A stretch of 64,000 nt of DNA, from contig OENT01000664.1 in assembly GCA_900239685.1 (NCBI GenBank), forward strand, positions 1 through 64,000. Reading direction: 5' to 3'. This DNA is from Rotaria macrura (taxonomy: Eukaryota > Rotifera > Eurotatoria > Philodinida > Philodinidae). Position 1 is the stretch's first letter, and each line of letters starts with the position of its first letter. Below, one piece after another: positions 26,496-40,078 of the stretch. The position numbers and the translations under genes are program-made. Below the pieces are notes generated by a model. It searched no databases, was not told where the DNA came from, and worked only from the letters and a program-made list of their open reading frames with translations.

Positions 26496-26497
26496 AG
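26496..26497 (+). promoter_or_regulatory. 3' splice acceptor upstream of the peptidase start codon
   Basis: A T-rich run ending in TTTTAATAG, 6 nt before the proposed ATG; candidate trans-splice site or 5'UTR intron end. Confidence 0.4.
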
Positions 26498-26503
26498 GAA
26501 TCA

Positions 26504-29162
26504 ATGTTGAAGAAGGTTATTATTTTTTAATGCGAAGTATTGAATATTCATTATGACACCTGTTGATTTTAGGTTCTATTGTTTGGTGGAGTTTTCTTGT
26601 TGGGTGCCGTTATTGTACTAATACCATGTGTTGTGGTTATTGCTACACGATCTACGAGCTGTTCTGAACCATCGACGACTACAACACCGATAGCAACTGT
26701 GGTAACGACAGCGACAACCGTTGGATCAAGTTCATCAACTACTGTAACACCAAGTTCACCGATAACTGTGACAACAAGTTCATCGATAACTGTGACACCA
26801 AATTCATCAACAACTGTGACACCAACCTCAACGACAACCGTAACGTCAACCTCAACGTCGTCAGGCGCACCGACCACCTCAACCATCCCAGGGCCTACAA
26901 CTACTGAAACACCAGCATGGAACGCTAGCGATTACCAATCAAACAGTGACTACTATAGCTCGTTGGCTACTTCACGTAAGTTTGAACAAATAGACAATCT
27001 TCGTTTGGACCGTCTTGGATCGCCCAAATTTCATCCCGATCATGGAAAAACTATAGTCTACACAAGAGGACAGTCTCATATGCCTGATGTACGCGGATCA
27101 ACGACGACTTTGCATTGGCTCGATTTAGAAACGAACCAAACGCGACAATTGACTCAGCCCATATGGGGTGTTCATGATACACAGGTATGATTGGGACTTT
27201 TTGATATATATATATATATTTATATATATTTGAATTTTTCAATCTTTTGTTTAGTTCTTCTGGGTACAAAGTGACACGATTATCTTCTTATCCAATAGAG
27301 GAACTGCACGTCTCAATCAAATTTTTCAGCTGAATATTACTGATGATCCTTTGTCAGCACCTGAATTTATCGAACCGATTCAAATAACAGATTATTTATT
27401 AGATGTCGATAATCTATTAGTCAATCAACAAACAACACGCCTCGCATTTAGCTGCCAAGTCTATCCAAATTTAACGATCGACGAAACCGCAGCCCGAAAA
27501 CAAGCCGAAGAAGCAAGTGGTCGGTCAGTCTATCAATTTGACAAGCTATTCATTCGGCACTGGGATGAATACAAAACAGGTCCACGACACCATCCGTTTG
27601 TTGCTTCAATTGAACGAGATAGAGATGGAGTGTATAGATTTTTAGCACCACCACATGATTTACTTTTCGGTGTTGATAGTGATTCCCCAACACGACCTTT
27701 CGGCGAAGCAAAATCACAATGGTCTTTTAGTGCATCTGGTAATTTTTTTGCATACACTCGACAATATGACGAAACGAGTGAAGTAGCATGGTCAACGAAT
27801 CTCGATATATTTACAGTTGATTTAACTGCAGAAGGACTAACTAGTGTTCCTCTCACAAATGAAAATCCAGCAACCGATACCGATCCATCCTATTCGCCCG
27901 TAGATGACAATCTATTAATCTATCGATCACATTCAGTTCCGGGGTACGAGTCAGATCAATACAAACTTAAATTGTACACTGGTCAGTCATGTTAAATTTG
28001 CACTGAATCATTTTGAATCAATTTCTTTCACATTTTAGGATCCGGTGCTAAAAAGACACTATTCGACGACTGGGATGCAAGTATTAGCGGTGTGACATGG
28101 TCTCTTGATGGTGAATCAGTGTATATTGAAGTTGGCGAAGAAGCACGTAACGTTCTCTATCGTGCTACCAATATTACAACAGATCCAGTAGCCACTCGTC
28201 TTATTGCGAGTGGCACTTCTCGCAATGTTAATCCTCATCCACTAGATAATGAAATTTTCGTCTTCACGCATAGTAATTTTCTTCAGCCGAACAATATCTA
28301 CTTATACAAGCCGGTCGGATTATTGCAACCTCTCACTTATCACAACACAGTTCTCATGTCTAAAGTGAACATTAGTCCCTCGGTCGAACCTTTTAGTTTT
28401 ATCGGTGCCAACAATGAAACCGTTTGGGGCTGGTATATGGCACCAGCATATTATGAAACTACTACAGCTCCACTTGCTTTTCTTATTCACGGCGGACCAC
28501 AAAGTAGTTGGTATGATTCTTGGGGTTCTGGTTGGAACTTTCAAGCGTATGCTGGTCAAGGTTACGCTGTAATCGCCATCAATTTTCATGGTTCTGATTC
28601 CTACGGGCAGAATTTTACGAATAGTATTACAGGTAACTATGGTTCTTTGCCATATGATGACCTCCGGATTGGGCTTGAATATGCTCTAAGCACATATTCC
28701 AGAATCGATCGAAACCGTGTCGTAGCTTTAGGTGCTAGCTTTGGTGGATACATGATCAATTGGATCGCTGGACAACCGGAAATGAGTAGCCGTTTCAAAA
28801 CACTCGTCTGTCATAATGGTTTGTTCGACATGAGAGCTATGGGTTATTCTACAGAAGAACTCTGGTTTACCGAATATGATGCTGGAGGCGTCACTCCTTA
28901 TGAAGATCCTGACGCCTATGAACTCTATAATCCAGTCAATCATGTTGCAAATTGGACGTTGCCAATGCTGATAATTGTCGGTGCTCATGACTATCGTGTA
29001 CCAGAGACACAAGGAATCAGTGCTTTTACAGCATTGCAGCGACGCGGTCTAGGTGGCAGATTACTCTATTTTCCGACAGAAAATCATTGGATATTAAACT
29101 CACAGAATTCAATAGCCTGGTTTGAACATGTCTATGCTTGGATGCTGGAGTACATCAGTTAA
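26504..29162 (+). CDS. Membrane-anchored S9-family prolyl oligopeptidase-type serine peptidase (DPP5-like), 824 aa
   Basis: Exons are 26504-26515, 26573-27184, 27255-27981 and 28039-29162, with introns of 57-70 bp in consistent phases. The 12-nt first exon encodes MLKK; its donor begins GTTATT, a GTT type also seen in other genes here. Residues 5-28 form a transmembrane signal anchor, so this is a type II protein with its catalytic part outside the cell. Residues ~34-102 are a Thr/Ser/Pro mucin-like stalk. A beta-propeller-like region follows, then the alpha/beta-hydrolase domain: oxyanion region HGGPQSSW, nucleophile GASFGGY (Ser ~684), Asp ~768 in GAHDYRVP and His ~800 in ENHWI. The block HGGPQSSWYDSWGSGW resembles fungal and bacterial dipeptidyl-peptidase V (S9C) more than DPP4. 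Expected activity is release of dipeptides from peptide N-termini. The first exon is the least certain part. Confidence 0.9.
27203..27230. repeat. (AT)n microsatellite in peptidase intron
   Basis: Alternating AT/TA tract with one T-rich interruption, inside the second intron of the S9 peptidase gene. Confidence 0.8.
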
Positions 29163-30841
29163 ATGTACTTAGTAGCTATTCAATTGAAAACATCCGAGAC
29201 TTTATATTTGAAACTCTTTGCTTTTAAAACTATACATTGTGGCCTGATGATGACGAGAACTTGATTTTTTAGCACAAAATAAATGCATTGAATTATGTTC
29301 GGGCAGATGTTTTTCTTTGATTATAACACACTGCGACTTCGGTATCCGTTATCTCAATCGAGACATCCCAAAATATCTCATACACCATAGTCGAATGAGT
29401 TGAAAATCCAAAGCCATCTAAGTAATACATGACATTCGATCAAAATTATATTAAACTTTCATGAGTTATCTTGAAATTAATTAATATAAGAGCTAGCCAA
29501 TAGATACCGATTCTTAATATCATCGATAAAAGAATTATTTTTCTAAGAATTACAATATAAGAGGAACTGTGGATCGTGCTCAGCCGGAATTTTCACATTT
29601 GAATGCTAATTCTCTTATTTTGACTAAAATTTTCACTTCAGCTGGAGTCTACTCATAAATTATGATCAAAATAGCCTAACTTCGAGATGAGTGTTTTCCC
29701 AATCAATGCTATAAAGTTTTCTAAAACTTCTTCTCCTAAAGAACAGATATGCATTTTCAGATGGCCAGGTCAATCAATGATTCTCTGATTTTTCTTTTAA
29801 TTAACTGAATGGTAAGGAGGGCATTATATACAACAGTTAATTAGTGCACAAATATGACTACATCTTAGATATTTTGAAACATTGAACTTGAAATTCTATC
29901 GTTTAGCAGTATTTCTAATAGTGTGTAATTCCATTGACATTTCATAAAAAGGGTTACTATGAAGGAATTCCGGCAATATTGGACGAAGTTCGAGATTGTC
30001 GAACGCCTAGGAAAAAAATCAAGTTTTTTATTTTCACTTGATGTTGGTAGATTTTGATTGAACCAATAGAGTAAATATCTCGTCTATCGCAATCAGTTTG
30101 ATTTATAGAAAATGATGAATTATATATTTATATATATAAACAACTAGTGAATCTATAAAGGAATGAAAATTCTGTGACGTTCACTATCATAAACTATATC
30201 AGTTTGCTTCGGAGAAGAATCATCCATATCTATTTTCTGGTTCTTCTTATTAACGTCTTCTATTACAGAAGCTTAATCAGGAGTTCGTTCTAATAAAACT
30301 TAGGTTTCTATTGTGTATTGACTGTTGGCGTGATATGTTTTTTTTCTTGGTCGACGATATTGAGATACCATAGACGAATTTCAAACTGGCAAAACTTCTC
30401 CTTCCATTTCATCTCTCAACCAAAAATAATAAAAATAATGACTCATGAAAACATAGTATGAAAGAAAAAAAATCGCCAAGGTAGGCTTTTTTTATCATGA
30501 TATACAATTATATCATTCTTAGTCTCGAAGTTGTAATTCAATGTTGCAGTAGATCTATTCGATAACGATAGACAGCCTCTCGGAGTAAATCAACATTTGG
30601 AACAGATAAACAAGATTTTATTTTCATTCAGTTACACAAGGATAACAAATAATTAAACAGCTTCATATAGAGCAATGATCAAAGAACGCCTGAACTACTA
30701 ACGAGAATTTAATGCAGGTTTTCATTAGAATTATGAGTGACCATCATATAAAATCTCGTTTTTTTCATCCTACTTCGGATCATTTTCTAGACGTTATTTA
30801 ATAATGAGTACTATGTTCTTCATCTTGTCAATCACATTAAC
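29163..30841. other. Intergenic, nothing recognised
   Basis: AT-rich spacer between the peptidase gene and the 30.9-kb element. No supported frame; a short TA tract near 30120. Confidence 0.55.
29278..29283 (+). terminator. Polyadenylation signal of the S9 peptidase gene
   Basis: AATAAA about 116 nt past the stop codon. Confidence 0.5.
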
Positions 30842-30860
30842 ACTTTCGATCAGCTCATAA

Positions 30861-32392
30861 CAGAGATCCGAAAGTCAATCAAAAAAGCGACTCGTCACCG
30901 CCTCGTCATATTGGCGAGTTGCTCATTGTTGCCTCGCCTCGCCCCGCCTTCTCAGACTCCGTCTCGTCACCACCTCGCCTCGCCTAGAGTTTATAATAAA
31001 ATAGTTATTTTTAGGTATTTTTTCAACCACCCATAACAATCACTATCTTTTTATTTTATACAATCAAATAAAGAACATTTTATACATTTAAATAAGTTAA
31101 AAGAAGAAACATATTAATGATAATCAAATAAATAAAGATCGTTCATTATTTTACTAAGCGTATAAACAATGTTATGAGAACTGCATCAGTGCAATAGTTG
31201 GACTAGACTGAATAATCAAATATACGTGTATCAAGAGTTTGCTAAAGGTCATCTAGCAAAAAGAAAACGGCATAGGTGCATGGGATTATAATCAAATGAA
31301 CTAGTTTTTTTTCTAATGGTAGAGATACTTCAAAGTTTTTATTCATCAGTAAAAGGTTTAATAACATCAATTAGACTTATTATCACTAATTTAAAAGATA
31401 AAAATTTACACTTATATGCGAAAGATAAACTATAAATTTGGGATTTCTATAATTGGACTCGAATTCCAATTTTCTTAGATTTTCAAAATTATGTAATACT
31501 TTATTTGAATCCTTGAGTTTTCTCTATTTTAACTAACTTCGCAAAATCCTCTAAAATCTGTGTGCACTGAAAAGATCTGAAAACACCAGTGACTTTAGTC
31601 GAAGTTTGATAAAGTACTCCTCTGGACAGTGAACAAATTAGCAACGCTATTCGAGAACTTACTGCAGAATCATATTTTCAGAGGTCTTAATTGCTGATCA
31701 TTTTTGTTAACAGATGCTCCATGTTCATCAAGAAAAGGTGTTCCCCGAGTCAAAATACTGGAGAACAGCAAATAGTGTTGGTCAAAGCAAACGACATTTT
31801 CTAGTACTATGACTCAGATACCGTTAGTTCTTGATAAAAGTAGAACAATTTTTCAACTAAAATGATCAGTATAACAATCTCTAAAAATTGGAATTTGCGA
31901 ATAAACTTTGGGATACATTTCTATTTTTTGTGGTTGACGACTGATAGAAGTGTGTTGAAAAATATCAAACTCCGTGTTCAAGTAGATGATGCTAGCTTTC
32001 AAGTGTGTTAATAAGCGGCTACCACTTGAATAGAAGCTTGGAAGTATCCTCGACCATTACGAAAAATATCAGATAATTTGTTCATTACCCTGTAGAGATA
32101 TACAGTTTTCTTTTTTAAGCTGATCGTTGTGACACCCTGCGCACTAAGTTATTGGCACGATTTGCTAAACTTCACTACAAATGGAAACGCTTAGAAAGAA
32201 CTGTATAAAATCGAAAGATGTCCTTAAAGATTTGCCATTTATTCATCAAAAATAACATTCTAAGTATAGACGAGTCGACTCGGCGATTTGCAAAGTCAAC
32301 TCGTGCTCGCCGCGGTGCAGAAAATGCCGACTCGCCTCGTCTTGTGGCGATGCGAGGCGAGGCGAGTAAACTCGGCGATTTTCGGATCTCTG
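30861..32392. mobile_element. Candidate non-autonomous DNA transposon with GC-rich inverted termini, about 1.5 kb
   Basis: The left end begins CAGAGATCCGAAA and the right end reads TTTCGGATCTCTG, a perfect 13-bp inverted repeat. Inside each end lies an arm of roughly 120-150 bp (about 30861-31013 and 32257-32392) made of GC-rich CGCCTCGCCT-type subrepeats in opposite orientation, which stand out against the AT-rich interior. An outer 8-bp pair, ACTTTCGA at 30842 and TCGAAAGT at 32394, suggests the repeat may extend further out. The interior of ~1.2 kb has no substantial open frame, so no transposase is encoded. I could not define a clean target-site duplication. Confidence 0.55.
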
Positions 32393-32659
32393 GTCGAAAG
32401 TAATGAAACTCATTGACCGAAACATGTGGAAGAAGTTAGTTGTTAGTTCGACTAATATTGCTGCGGATATTCCCAAAACCTTGTCCTTGTATAATTAATT
32501 CGATAAGATCGATCGATTAGCATATAATTAAACTTTCTATAAATCAAACTGTGCCTTACGAAGTTCTAAATAATGAAATAGCACTATTGGACTTCTTTTT
32601 TGAAATGGATAATAGTTCTCAAACGAAGCTCCTGTTGAACTATTTGAATCAGCTTTTAA

Positions 32660-33215
32660 TTGCAATTATCTCGAATAGATCGTTCCTTCCCATCGATTAG
32701 TGATGAAACAGAACATCGGATGCTATTCTGGGAGGCTTCCACGTGCAATCTGTCTTGGAACAACGTACAAGAAGAAAAATTGTGCGTGCCACGCGATGAC
32801 TTTACACGTATTCTGACTTATGCACTCAAACTAATGGGCTTCTCTTCCGAAGATCGAGACGTACGTATTCGTTTATGCATATATCAAATAAACGTTCAAT
32901 TGCATGAATTATGTTTAGGATGTGTTGACCTTCGTCTTACCTCAATTAGATGAAGTCGATCCTGCTCGAACGAAGACGAAAGTCATCTTTTCTTTTCTCT
33001 CACCAGACTTCTGTTCGGTTTTGGCACCCCTCATCGTTCGTCCGGCTCCTCAACAAATCATTCGCGTCTATGTAATCTTCGGCCTTGGCAATAACCACCA
33101 AAACAATTCGTCATTGGATGATTTGAACAAAGCAATTGACCGAGTCATCACTCCCAGAAATTCCACCAATAGTGATCTTATCGTTCATGAATGGGGCACG
33201 ATGTTTCTGAATTGA
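32660..33215 (+). CDS. C-terminal part of an unnamed conserved protein, 5' incomplete
   Basis: Two exons are visible: up to 32860 (open from 32660; first ATG 32720) and 32919-33215, with a 58-bp GT/AG intron in phase 0. The translation runs MLFWEAST, then RDDFTRILTYALKLMG, FVLPQLDEVD, TKVIFSF and APLIVRPAPQQIIRVYVIFG, ending with VHEWGTMFLN. This order (a trp-glu start, a helix ending L..MG, a LPQL motif, P.P...RV, and a final HEWG/VEWGG) resembles a family of unknown function that I recall from bacteria and plants; I cannot name it. No convincing upstream exon was found in the ~270 bp to the transposon-like element, so the gene may be truncated by that insertion, or its 5' exons may lie beyond it. 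Possible pseudogene. Confidence 0.5.
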
Positions 33216-35069
33216 ATGTACAAGAAAATACTTTTGTTCCAAGCTGAGAAAAAACAATTATCTCTGAGATTCAAGTGAACCATTAAAATATTTTGTCCGA
33301 TCTTTCCCAAACTTCTACTTTTAAGTGTGCATCAGGCTGTCACTTTGTTGAGGAATGTTGATGGATTTATGCTTGATTACAGTAGATAGAAAACATGCAC
33401 TGTCGATGTGGCTGTGAGTGTTAATCTTCTTCTCCCCCAAACCTACACCCTAAACGTTGTCTGACAAACGATGAAGAAACCCAAGCTGATTTGTTCGAAA
33501 GCCACAAGAAGAACACTCAGATAATATGCTTTTATCTAGACCCGGTTTTCGTGGGGAAAAGGTTTAGAAAATTCTATCATGCTGATTGGAGAAAAGTCAG
33601 TCCGAAGTATCATTTATAAGCAGACTACGATTGGAGTGAAATTTTTAATCATAATTTAATGACGAATTAAAGTATTTTGACTACGATGGTTCGTTGTAGT
33701 TGGATTATCGCATCTTAGCCAAAACTAATTAGATAGGTGTTGAATTTGGCTCTATTCTTAAAAATGTTCGTTTTACAAAATGGGATAATTTGCAGGCAAA
33801 TCTGGTGCTATCACTCAAGCAGCGTTGTTGAAAATCTAGTGTGGCTCTCGTGCAATAGCTTCTAAGCAAAAGCATCATACTCTGCTATTTGATTTTCACT
33901 GCACGATGTTTGAGTAGAGATTTGTATTGATTCAGAAATTTCTCTTATCTATGTTGGTTTGAGCGCTGCATATGATAAATACTGATCCATTTGAGATAAT
34001 CGAATGTACTTGTAAAACTCATCATTAGTAATGCAAGACGTGATGATTACACCAACCCCCTGCTAGATTGGAATCTCAGGAGTTCAATACACAGAATAAA
34101 TGCCACCTATAATTCACTCGAGTTCAATAGTTGTAATTCAAACATTTCAGTTCAGTAATTGCATATTACCGAAAAATAACTGTGTCGTGGATTGTAGCAA
34201 GTAAACTGGATAATCTATTTGGAATTCATTCATAATTATGGCAAGACTGTGTCGAACTTATAATTTTCATCAGCCACTGTATTTCAGGAGAATGATATGG
34301 ATACGAATGTGACCTCATGGTAAGTGTCTGATCGTCACCTTCGATGTTACGTTATTTGTCGATGCACTTCTATGAATGCTACAGATGGTTCATGTGTTGT
34401 CCTCGTCTTATCCACTCTTATAAAGCATGAGTCCAACTATTCACTTCTAGCTACTTGAGTTAGTTGTAAATGAAACGTTAATCTTCATGTGAGAAACATG
34501 CATTTAAACGCACGTCAATCAATATTGCTCTGATGTTTTCAAAATTGTTTGAGGTTAGATTAGATACAATATGCACACTAGGATTCGTCCTTTGTTTCCC
34601 AATAGAAGCTGGTTTGAAAGAGGTAAAAACCGGAGTATGTTTTTATTGGATGTCCATAACTTTTATTACAAGAGTAGAGTACATCATGTAGCTTTTCCTC
34701 GTACTAGTATATTTAACCGAAGACTAATCCTAGAATACGTATCAAATTGATCATTGATGGAACTAATTATACCATTGAAATTATAATTTTCCATTTTCGT
34801 CATTTAGCTCTATTCCGTTTAAACTACAGAAAAATAAATGAAAGCTCCTGCCATACATTTAACAACACAGTAGAGTAGTATATTTATGAGAGAATCGCAA
34901 AAAGCTCGAACATGATATATTAACATCGATTCCTCTCCTAGTCTAATGGCACAAGCAGAACAAAAACAAAGATTATTACTTGCACATTTACGTTCGTTTC
35001 TATCGTGTCAATAACACCATAATAAAAGCTTCCAATAATAAACGAGAAAAATAGAAGAACACTGTCGAA
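33216..35069. other. Intergenic with one coding-like relic
   Basis: Apart from the open fragment at 33425-33619, this 1.85-kb spacer holds no supported feature. Confidence 0.5.
33425..33619 (+). other. Coding-like fragment without start codon, unidentified
   Basis: Sixty-four codons are open and lack an early Met, with a natural composition (e.g. RCLTNDEETQADLFESHKKN, then FYLDPVFVGKRF) ending at TAA. It could be the terminal exon or relic of a lost gene. I found no clear acceptor or family match. Confidence 0.25.
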
Positions 35070-36212
35070 ATGGCATCATTCAAACACAAAACTGTTTTCG
35101 AAGATTTATCAGCTGAACTATTTTTTGAAATCTTTGAATTTTTCCATTTCACTGAATTATGCAATACATTTGCTAATTTAAATCAACGTATTGATAATTA
35201 TTTATGTCAAATGCCAAATATATACTTAGATTTATCTTCACGAAAATATACACTGATTTCACGATTGAATGATCAACAACAACAGTGCGTGAAATCACTA
35301 AGATTCATGACGTTCGAAGAAGGATATGAACGTAATAAACAAGACTTCTTTACTCAATACCCATTAAACTTATTTCATCAATTGCATTCTTTAAACTTAC
35401 GATTGATTATCTCAACTAAAGATCTTCCTATCAGCATTGATCGATTACCATTGTTACTCAATTTAACATATTTAAACATTACGTTAGATTTATTTGAATC
35501 CAAACTAATCTTAGACGATCTTCGACATGCGTGCGAAATAATATTTCGTTCCTGTAATACATTAAAAACACTAAAACTTGCTATCCTCGATCACAACGAT
35601 TCACGTAAAAGAAAACATAATGCACCATTATTCAATCAACCGTTAACAACTAACATTGAGTATTTAAACATCTATCAACTCTATGCCGATGAATTCGATT
35701 GTATTTTATCACCGGCGTTCTTACCTAGAGTAAAATCATTGACTGTAACAATCTATGATAATCCATCTCAACATGGTTTTCCTAATGACAGATTGACTTT
35801 GAATTTCTTAACTAATTTTGTGATACATTTTAATTGGGGATTCACATTTACATATCTTGAATCGATTTTCAAACGAACACCAAATTTAAAATCATTTTTT
35901 ATTACTTCTTCATCAATAACACTAATCGACTATGCAAGATGGAAAATTTTATTAACTAATCATTTAGTAAAAGTTGTTCGATTTCATTTGCATGCATCTG
36001 ATTGGGAACAACGGCATTGGTCAAAGAAAAATGAATATAAGGATTTCCAAACGTCGACATACTGGTTGACAGAACGAGGCGGTACTGTGCAGACACATTG
36101 TCAACAAACACTGGATGAAGAGGGTAATGGACTTGATTCAATAGGTGTTACTTTTACAACAACAACATTTAAAAATTGGAAAAGCGAATGTTCCTATTGC
36201 AGTATTCACTAA
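35070..36212 (+). CDS. F-box protein with leucine-rich C-terminal region, single exon, 380 aa
   Basis: F-box proteins recruit targets to SCF ubiquitin ligases through SKP1. The F-box is at about residues 9-48 (FEDLSAELFFEIFEFF, then LCNTFANLNQRI), with the expected L..L..E....IF pattern. The remaining ~330 residues are irregular Leu/Ile/Asn-rich strands and helices (e.g. LHSLNLRL, LTYLNITLDLF, PNLKSFFITSSS) that look like degenerate leucine-rich repeats, the likely substrate-binding part. The gene has no intron. F-box proteins of this layout appear, from memory, in large lineage-specific families in bdelloids. The first in-frame ATG is taken as start. The substrate is unknown. Confidence 0.85.
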   Translation: MASFKHKTVFEDLSAELFFEIFEFFHFTELCNTFANLNQRIDNYLCQMPNIYLDLSSRKYTLISRLNDQQQQCVKSLRFMTFEEGYERNKQDFFTQYPLNLFHQLHSLNLRLIISTKDLPISIDRLPLLLNLTYLNITLDLFESKLILDDLRHACEIIFRSCNTLKTLKLAILDHNDSRKRKHNAPLFNQPLTTNIEYLNIYQLYADEFDCILSPAFLPRVKSLTVTIYDNPSQHGFPNDRLTLNFLTNFVIHFNWGFTFTYLESIFKRTPNLKSFFITSSSITLIDYARWKILLTNHLVKVVRFHLHASDWEQRHWSKKNEYKDFQTSTYWLTERGGTVQTHCQQTLDEEGNGLDSIGVTFTTTTFKNWKSECSYCSIH

Positions 36213-38032
36213 ATGACACGGGAATTCGATCTTTTTTTTTGTCTTTGTTTTAAGTCGAAAGATAGAGCAGAGAAGAGGTCAATGCAATTGTTAGGTCAAA
36301 ATTTAAGAGATAGTAGACTGAACCAATAGCTTCAATATGAAGGTAGCAGTATGTATAGAGAGAGACCTAATATACATGCACACAGATACTCGTATCTTCT
36401 GATGGTAACAATCTTGAAATCGAATATACAATTTTTTTTACTTGAAAAACGGAGAACAATACACGTAAAATATAAAGTTTAGCTGGGTCGATGATAAGTC
36501 AATCGACTGGTTTGCTTATGAAGAGAGAAAAATTCTTTACATTGTTTTCGACTACTCTTCACATAATATTCCTTAATTAATCGTTGATTCATTGTAAACA
36601 TACAATAATTCACAATCAAATATCCTCAATAAAAAACGATAGCCTCTGTAGAATGTATTATGTCTTACACTACTGTATTTAACATCTAGTGAAAATGAAG
36701 TTTATATTAATTTCTATTTTCAGTATTCTTCGTTTTAAATTATAATTACAAATATATTTATATATATGCATAAATGGATCCACTCATTTTTTATATCAGT
36801 GAAATGATTTCGAAGACGAAATGTCCTGAAAACTTTTGTATCTCTGTCGCACATGGGCAGCTGCAATTCATGAAGAGATGTTACCCCGTACACATAAGTA
36901 TTGTTTTCATTTTTCACCTGGGATATTAGAAAGAAAAGCATGTACAGTTACGAAATGCAGAAGTTTCCTTGTCTCACTACCAACATCAACTTATCACCTG
37001 TAATTAAACGTCTACTACGAACATCTGTGAGTAGCTAGTCGGCTGCCATGCTACATGTAGACATAGAACAATCTCATTTCTCAAGAATGTGAAATTCTTA
37101 GATATTTCAATATCATTTTCAAATCGAATTGCTCCATTCTTTTTGTTTTTATGATTATGAATGCAATCTACTCATGTTCTTTGGATTGTTCTATTGAACA
37201 TGTCGGTATCAATTATTATGCCATGATATTCAATGTCTAGTCATTTCTGAAAACTAAAATAAACAGGCTACTCGACTCGATAGCCTTATTACTTTTAATC
37301 AGTTTTTCAGAGCAGTATATAAATAGAATATAGAACACAGTAATTCACTCGAAGTCTACTCGATCGAATTCATCTGAAACTAGAGCTGAATCGATATAGG
37401 TTCGCATCAAATATTTTCACATCTAACAGACGGAAGGCAAATCTCGTCGTATTCTAACCATTCGAAAAGAGTGTGAAGCATTCTATATGGAAGTATTTAA
37501 AATAAAAATTCTCGTATTTATTTTTGGACCGCTATTGAGATATGGTTATAGGATTTCATTGACACGATAGGAAAATATAATACTTCCTTATCCGTACATG
37601 ACTCTAAACTGGCAAAGCCAATGTTAACACTATCACACCACTTCTTGCAGAATTTTTCAAGAAAATTACGGCGATTATTATCTCAAACACTTTATTTGAT
37701 AAAGACGACATTACAGTACCAAATTCTTTTTTTTTAGTCCTGTCATGACCTGTGGCGTCCTCTGATAAATATTTCTCTCAGAATTCATCTGCTTTTAAAA
37801 ACATACGTGTTTTGCATTTCATGAAGTTACATTTGAAATGAGATCAGTTCGTTCAATTAATGCCATTCCCCATCGTTCAATTAACATATGTATGCTGATT
37901 GATTATAGTACATAACCAATAGTTTACATTGACACGATGAGCTTTGCTGCTGGTATTAACTAGTAAGAACTCTAACAATATTCGGTTTTTATTTATCCTA
38001 AATTGATATTGCATATTTTTATTTCAGACATA
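36213..38032. other. Intergenic, nothing recognised
   Basis: About 1.8 kb of AT-rich spacer upstream of ZNF330. A 68-codon minus-strand frame at 36735-36941 has no partner exons and is not called. Confidence 0.55.
38026..38027 (+). promoter_or_regulatory. 3' splice acceptor upstream of the ZNF330 start codon
   Basis: TTTTTATTTCAG ends 5 nt before the ATG; a strong acceptor that fits spliced-leader addition or a 5'UTR intron. Confidence 0.5.
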
Positions 38033-40053
<2,021 letters not shown>

Positions 40054-40078
40054 AAACAGTTTCCTTTCAAATTTTCGT

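Larger units (their letters stand above)
24505..26503. other. Intergenic with one possible coding relic
   Basis: About 2 kb between the SnoaL-like and peptidase genes. Apart from a GC-richer patch near 25200-25440 I see nothing but AT-rich spacer. Confidence 0.5.

Noticed and set aside
34020..34110. tRNA- or SINE-like look of the ACCAACCCCCTGCTAGATTGG...AGTTCAATAC stretch
   Set aside because: It has no proper A and B boxes and no cloverleaf that I could fold; no tRNA gene was found elsewhere in the window.
36735..36941. Possible minus-strand exon with a plausible composition
   Set aside because: No neighbouring exons, and the CCCAGGTGAAAA boundary could be a donor as well as an acceptor; not supportable.
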